Positions 6,830 to 8,072 of a stretch of DNA of 8,072 nt are shown here, piece after piece; the stretch's first letter is position 1, and every line of letters starts with the position of its first letter. This DNA comes from JBDTMC01 sp039934475 (GTDB lineage: Bacteria > Acidobacteriota > Terriglobia > Bryobacterales > Bryobacteraceae), in NCBI GenBank assembly GCA_039934475.1, contig JBDTMC010000364.1:1-8072 (forward strand). The letters run 5' to 3'. Position numbers and translations under genes: made by a program. The notes under the pieces are model-generated. The model saw only the letters and a program-made list of their open reading frames with translations, was not told where the DNA came from and did not search any database.

Positions 6830-7762
6830 TTAGTGGGTCTCGAAGTACGCCCGCGCCTCCTCAAAGGGAAACACGCCCGCGATGCATCCTAGCGCGCGTG
6901 TGCAAGAGGCGCCCACGACGCCGGCAAACCGCAGCGATTGCGGTAACGGCCAGTTCTCCAATATCCCGGTAATGAGTCCTGCGGCGAAGGCATCGCCGGC
7001 GCCCGATTCATCCACGGATTCCATCGGGAACGGCTGCGTCGTAATCAACTGTCCCTCCTTGCAGGCAACCGATCCGCGCCGCCCCAGGGTTACAATTGCG
7101 CAGCCTTCGGGATGATAGGCGGCCAGTGCCCGTGCTTGCTCTTCCGGATCCCGCAGTCCGGTCAACGCAAACGCCTCATCGTCGTTCGGCAGAAAATAAT
7201 CACAATACGGAAGCGCGGCTTCCACTTCCGGCAGAGGATTCGACTTACCCGCGGGAATCACAAGATCCAACACCGTAGTCAAACCTCTGGCCTTCGCTTC
7301 CCGCAGCAGCCACACCAGATCCTCGCAGCCCCAACCGGGCATCGCCAGATAGCCGCCCACATGCAGTACGCGGCGTCCGTCCAGCATCGCCAAATCCACA
7401 TCACTGCGCCTGAAATCCGCGTTCGCCCCAATGCAATGCAGATACCGACGGTCGTCTCCTCGAACACAAAGGATAACTGTCGCTGACGTCGGATGATTCC
7501 CACCGCGGCTTACATACATCGTGTCCACGCCATGCCGTTGCAGGTCGCTGATAGCGAATTCGCCAAACCAGTCTTGCCCCACCTTGCCGGCCACCGACAC
7601 TTGTCTTCCCAGGCGTCGCAACGCCACCGCTACATTAGCCGCACACCCACCGGCACTGAGTATGAACCCATCCGTAAGCCCTAATTCGCCCGCACGCGGC
7701 AAGGCATTCACCGGCTCGGCAAAGACATCGGCTACCAGAATCCCGAGGCAAACCACGTCCAT
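6830..7762 (-). CDS. PfkB family carbohydrate kinase
   Basis: A 310-residue ribokinase/PfkB-family kinase that transfers phosphate from ATP to a sugar hydroxyl in the cytoplasm. Signature 1 region GGCAANVAVALRRLG is at 38-52; NDDEAF at 193-198 carries the N..E element; TLGRRG at 225-230 is near the nucleotide site; signature 2 DESGAGDAFAAG at 251-262 contains the anion hole GAGD with Asp257 as the catalytic base (DTTGAGD is commoner, so ES replaces TT). Length is typical. The ATG at 7762 has GTGAGGA upstream and begins 9 bases after the E1 beta stop. PfkB enzymes vary too much to name the sugar from sequence; next to an isomerase that makes D-xylulose or D-fructose and an aldolase, a ketose kinase (1-phosphate forming) is a sensible inference. 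Ribokinase, 2-keto-3-deoxygluconate kinase or nucleoside kinase cannot be ruled out. Confidence 0.9.
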   Translation of the reverse strand: MDVVCLGILVADVFAEPVNALPRAGELGLTDGFILSAGGCAANVAVALRRLGRQVSVAGKVGQDWFGEFAISDLQRHGVDTMYVSRGGNHPTSATVILCVRGDDRRYLHCIGANADFRRSDVDLAMLDGRRVLHVGGYLAMPGWGCEDLVWLLREAKARGLTTVLDLVIPAGKSNPLPEVEAALPYCDYFLPNDDEAFALTGLRDPEEQARALAAYHPEGCAIVTLGRRGSVACKEGQLITTQPFPMESVDESGAGDAFAAGLITGILENWPLPQSLRFAGVVGASCTRALGCIAGVFPFEEARAYFETH

Positions 7763-7771
7763 AGCAAATCC

Positions 7772-8072
7772 TCACAAGACGCTTTTCACAGCGTCCACAA
7801 TCCGATCCACCGACGGGATGTAGTAGTTCTCCATCACCGGAGCGAAAGGCACAGGAGTATCGGGCGCAGCCACACGCCGAATCGGCCCCTCCAAATACCC
7901 GATACACGAATTGGCCACCCGCGCCGCCACTTCCCCGCCCCAACCGCCGGTCAGGTTGTCCTCTTCCACAATCACCAACCGGCCCGTCTTCTGCACCGAC
8001 GCAGAAATCGTGGCCTCGTCCATCGGTACCAGCGAACGGATATCGATCACTTCGACATCAATTCCCTCGTCC
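7772..8072 (-). CDS. 2-oxoacid dehydrogenase E1 beta subunit, C-terminal part (cut by window edge)
   Basis: The last 99 residues of a TPP-dependent 2-oxoacid dehydrogenase E1 beta chain (pyruvate, acetoin or branched-chain type), the transketolase C-terminal domain. The frame runs to the window end, reading DEGIDVEVIDIRSLVPMD, then TGRLVIVEEDNLTGGWGGEV and RRVAAPDTPVPFAPVMEN, each typical of E1 beta. The real start is beyond 8072; the in-frame GTG at 8050 is an internal valine. It could be a separate beta subunit or the end of an alpha-beta fusion. With 9 bases to the kinase gene it appears to belong to the same transcript as the sugar genes. The substrate cannot be told from this fragment; a 1-deoxyxylulose-5-phosphate synthase or a transketolase is less likely because of the PDTPVPFAP motif. 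Confidence 0.88.
   Translation of the reverse strand, partial: DEGIDVEVIDIRSLVPMDEATISASVQKTGRLVIVEEDNLTGGWGGEVAARVANSCIGYLEGPIRRVAAPDTPVPFAPVMENYYIPSVDRIVDAVKSVL

Noticed and set aside
7772..8050. A complete small gene starting with GTG at 8050
   Set aside because: The frame continues upstream to the window edge with residues typical of E1 beta, so this is an internal valine in a longer gene.

Overview
The window is a gene-dense stretch with every gene on the minus strand, so transcription runs from position 8072 down to 1. I see nine complete genes or gene parts in full plus one cut at each edge (E1 beta at 8072, aminotransferase at 1), nearly all separated by a few bases or overlapping. 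The only real gap is 127 bases (4421-4547). DNA is GC-rich and codon use looks uniform; I see no mobile elements, RNA genes or CRISPR. Gene content, GC and protein style suit a soil or sediment bacterium such as an Acidobacteriota member, but that is an impression, not something the sequence proves.

Upstream module (8072 to 4548): the C-terminal end of a 2-oxoacid dehydrogenase E1 beta subunit, a PfkB-family sugar kinase, a divergent class II aldolase, a D-lyxose/D-mannose isomerase of the cupin type, and a MurR/RpiR-type regulator with a sugar-phosphate-binding SIS domain. A reasonable reading is a ketose route: aldose isomerised to ketose, ketose phosphorylated, ketose phosphate cleaved by the aldolase, with the regulator sensing a phosphosugar. 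The exact sugar is inferred only.

Downstream module (4420 to 1): an acyl-CoA transferase, a two-cluster ferredoxin subunit, a VorB/KorA-type alpha subunit, a single polypeptide that joins the TPP-binding beta subunit to the gamma subunit of a 2-oxoacid:ferredoxin oxidoreductase, and a branched-chain aminotransferase. Together these could interconvert branched-chain amino acids, their 2-oxo acids, the acyl-CoAs and the free branched acids, in either the degradative (ferredoxin-reducing) or the synthetic (reductive carboxylation) direction.

The two modules share a strand and may be read through, but the AT-rich 127-base gap holds promoter-like elements and a small palindrome that probably give the second module its own start. 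The points most worth a second look are the aldolase, whose usual HxDH metal/catalytic motif is replaced by LxNE while the two later histidines remain, the beta-gamma fusion, and the compact five-gene branched-chain module.
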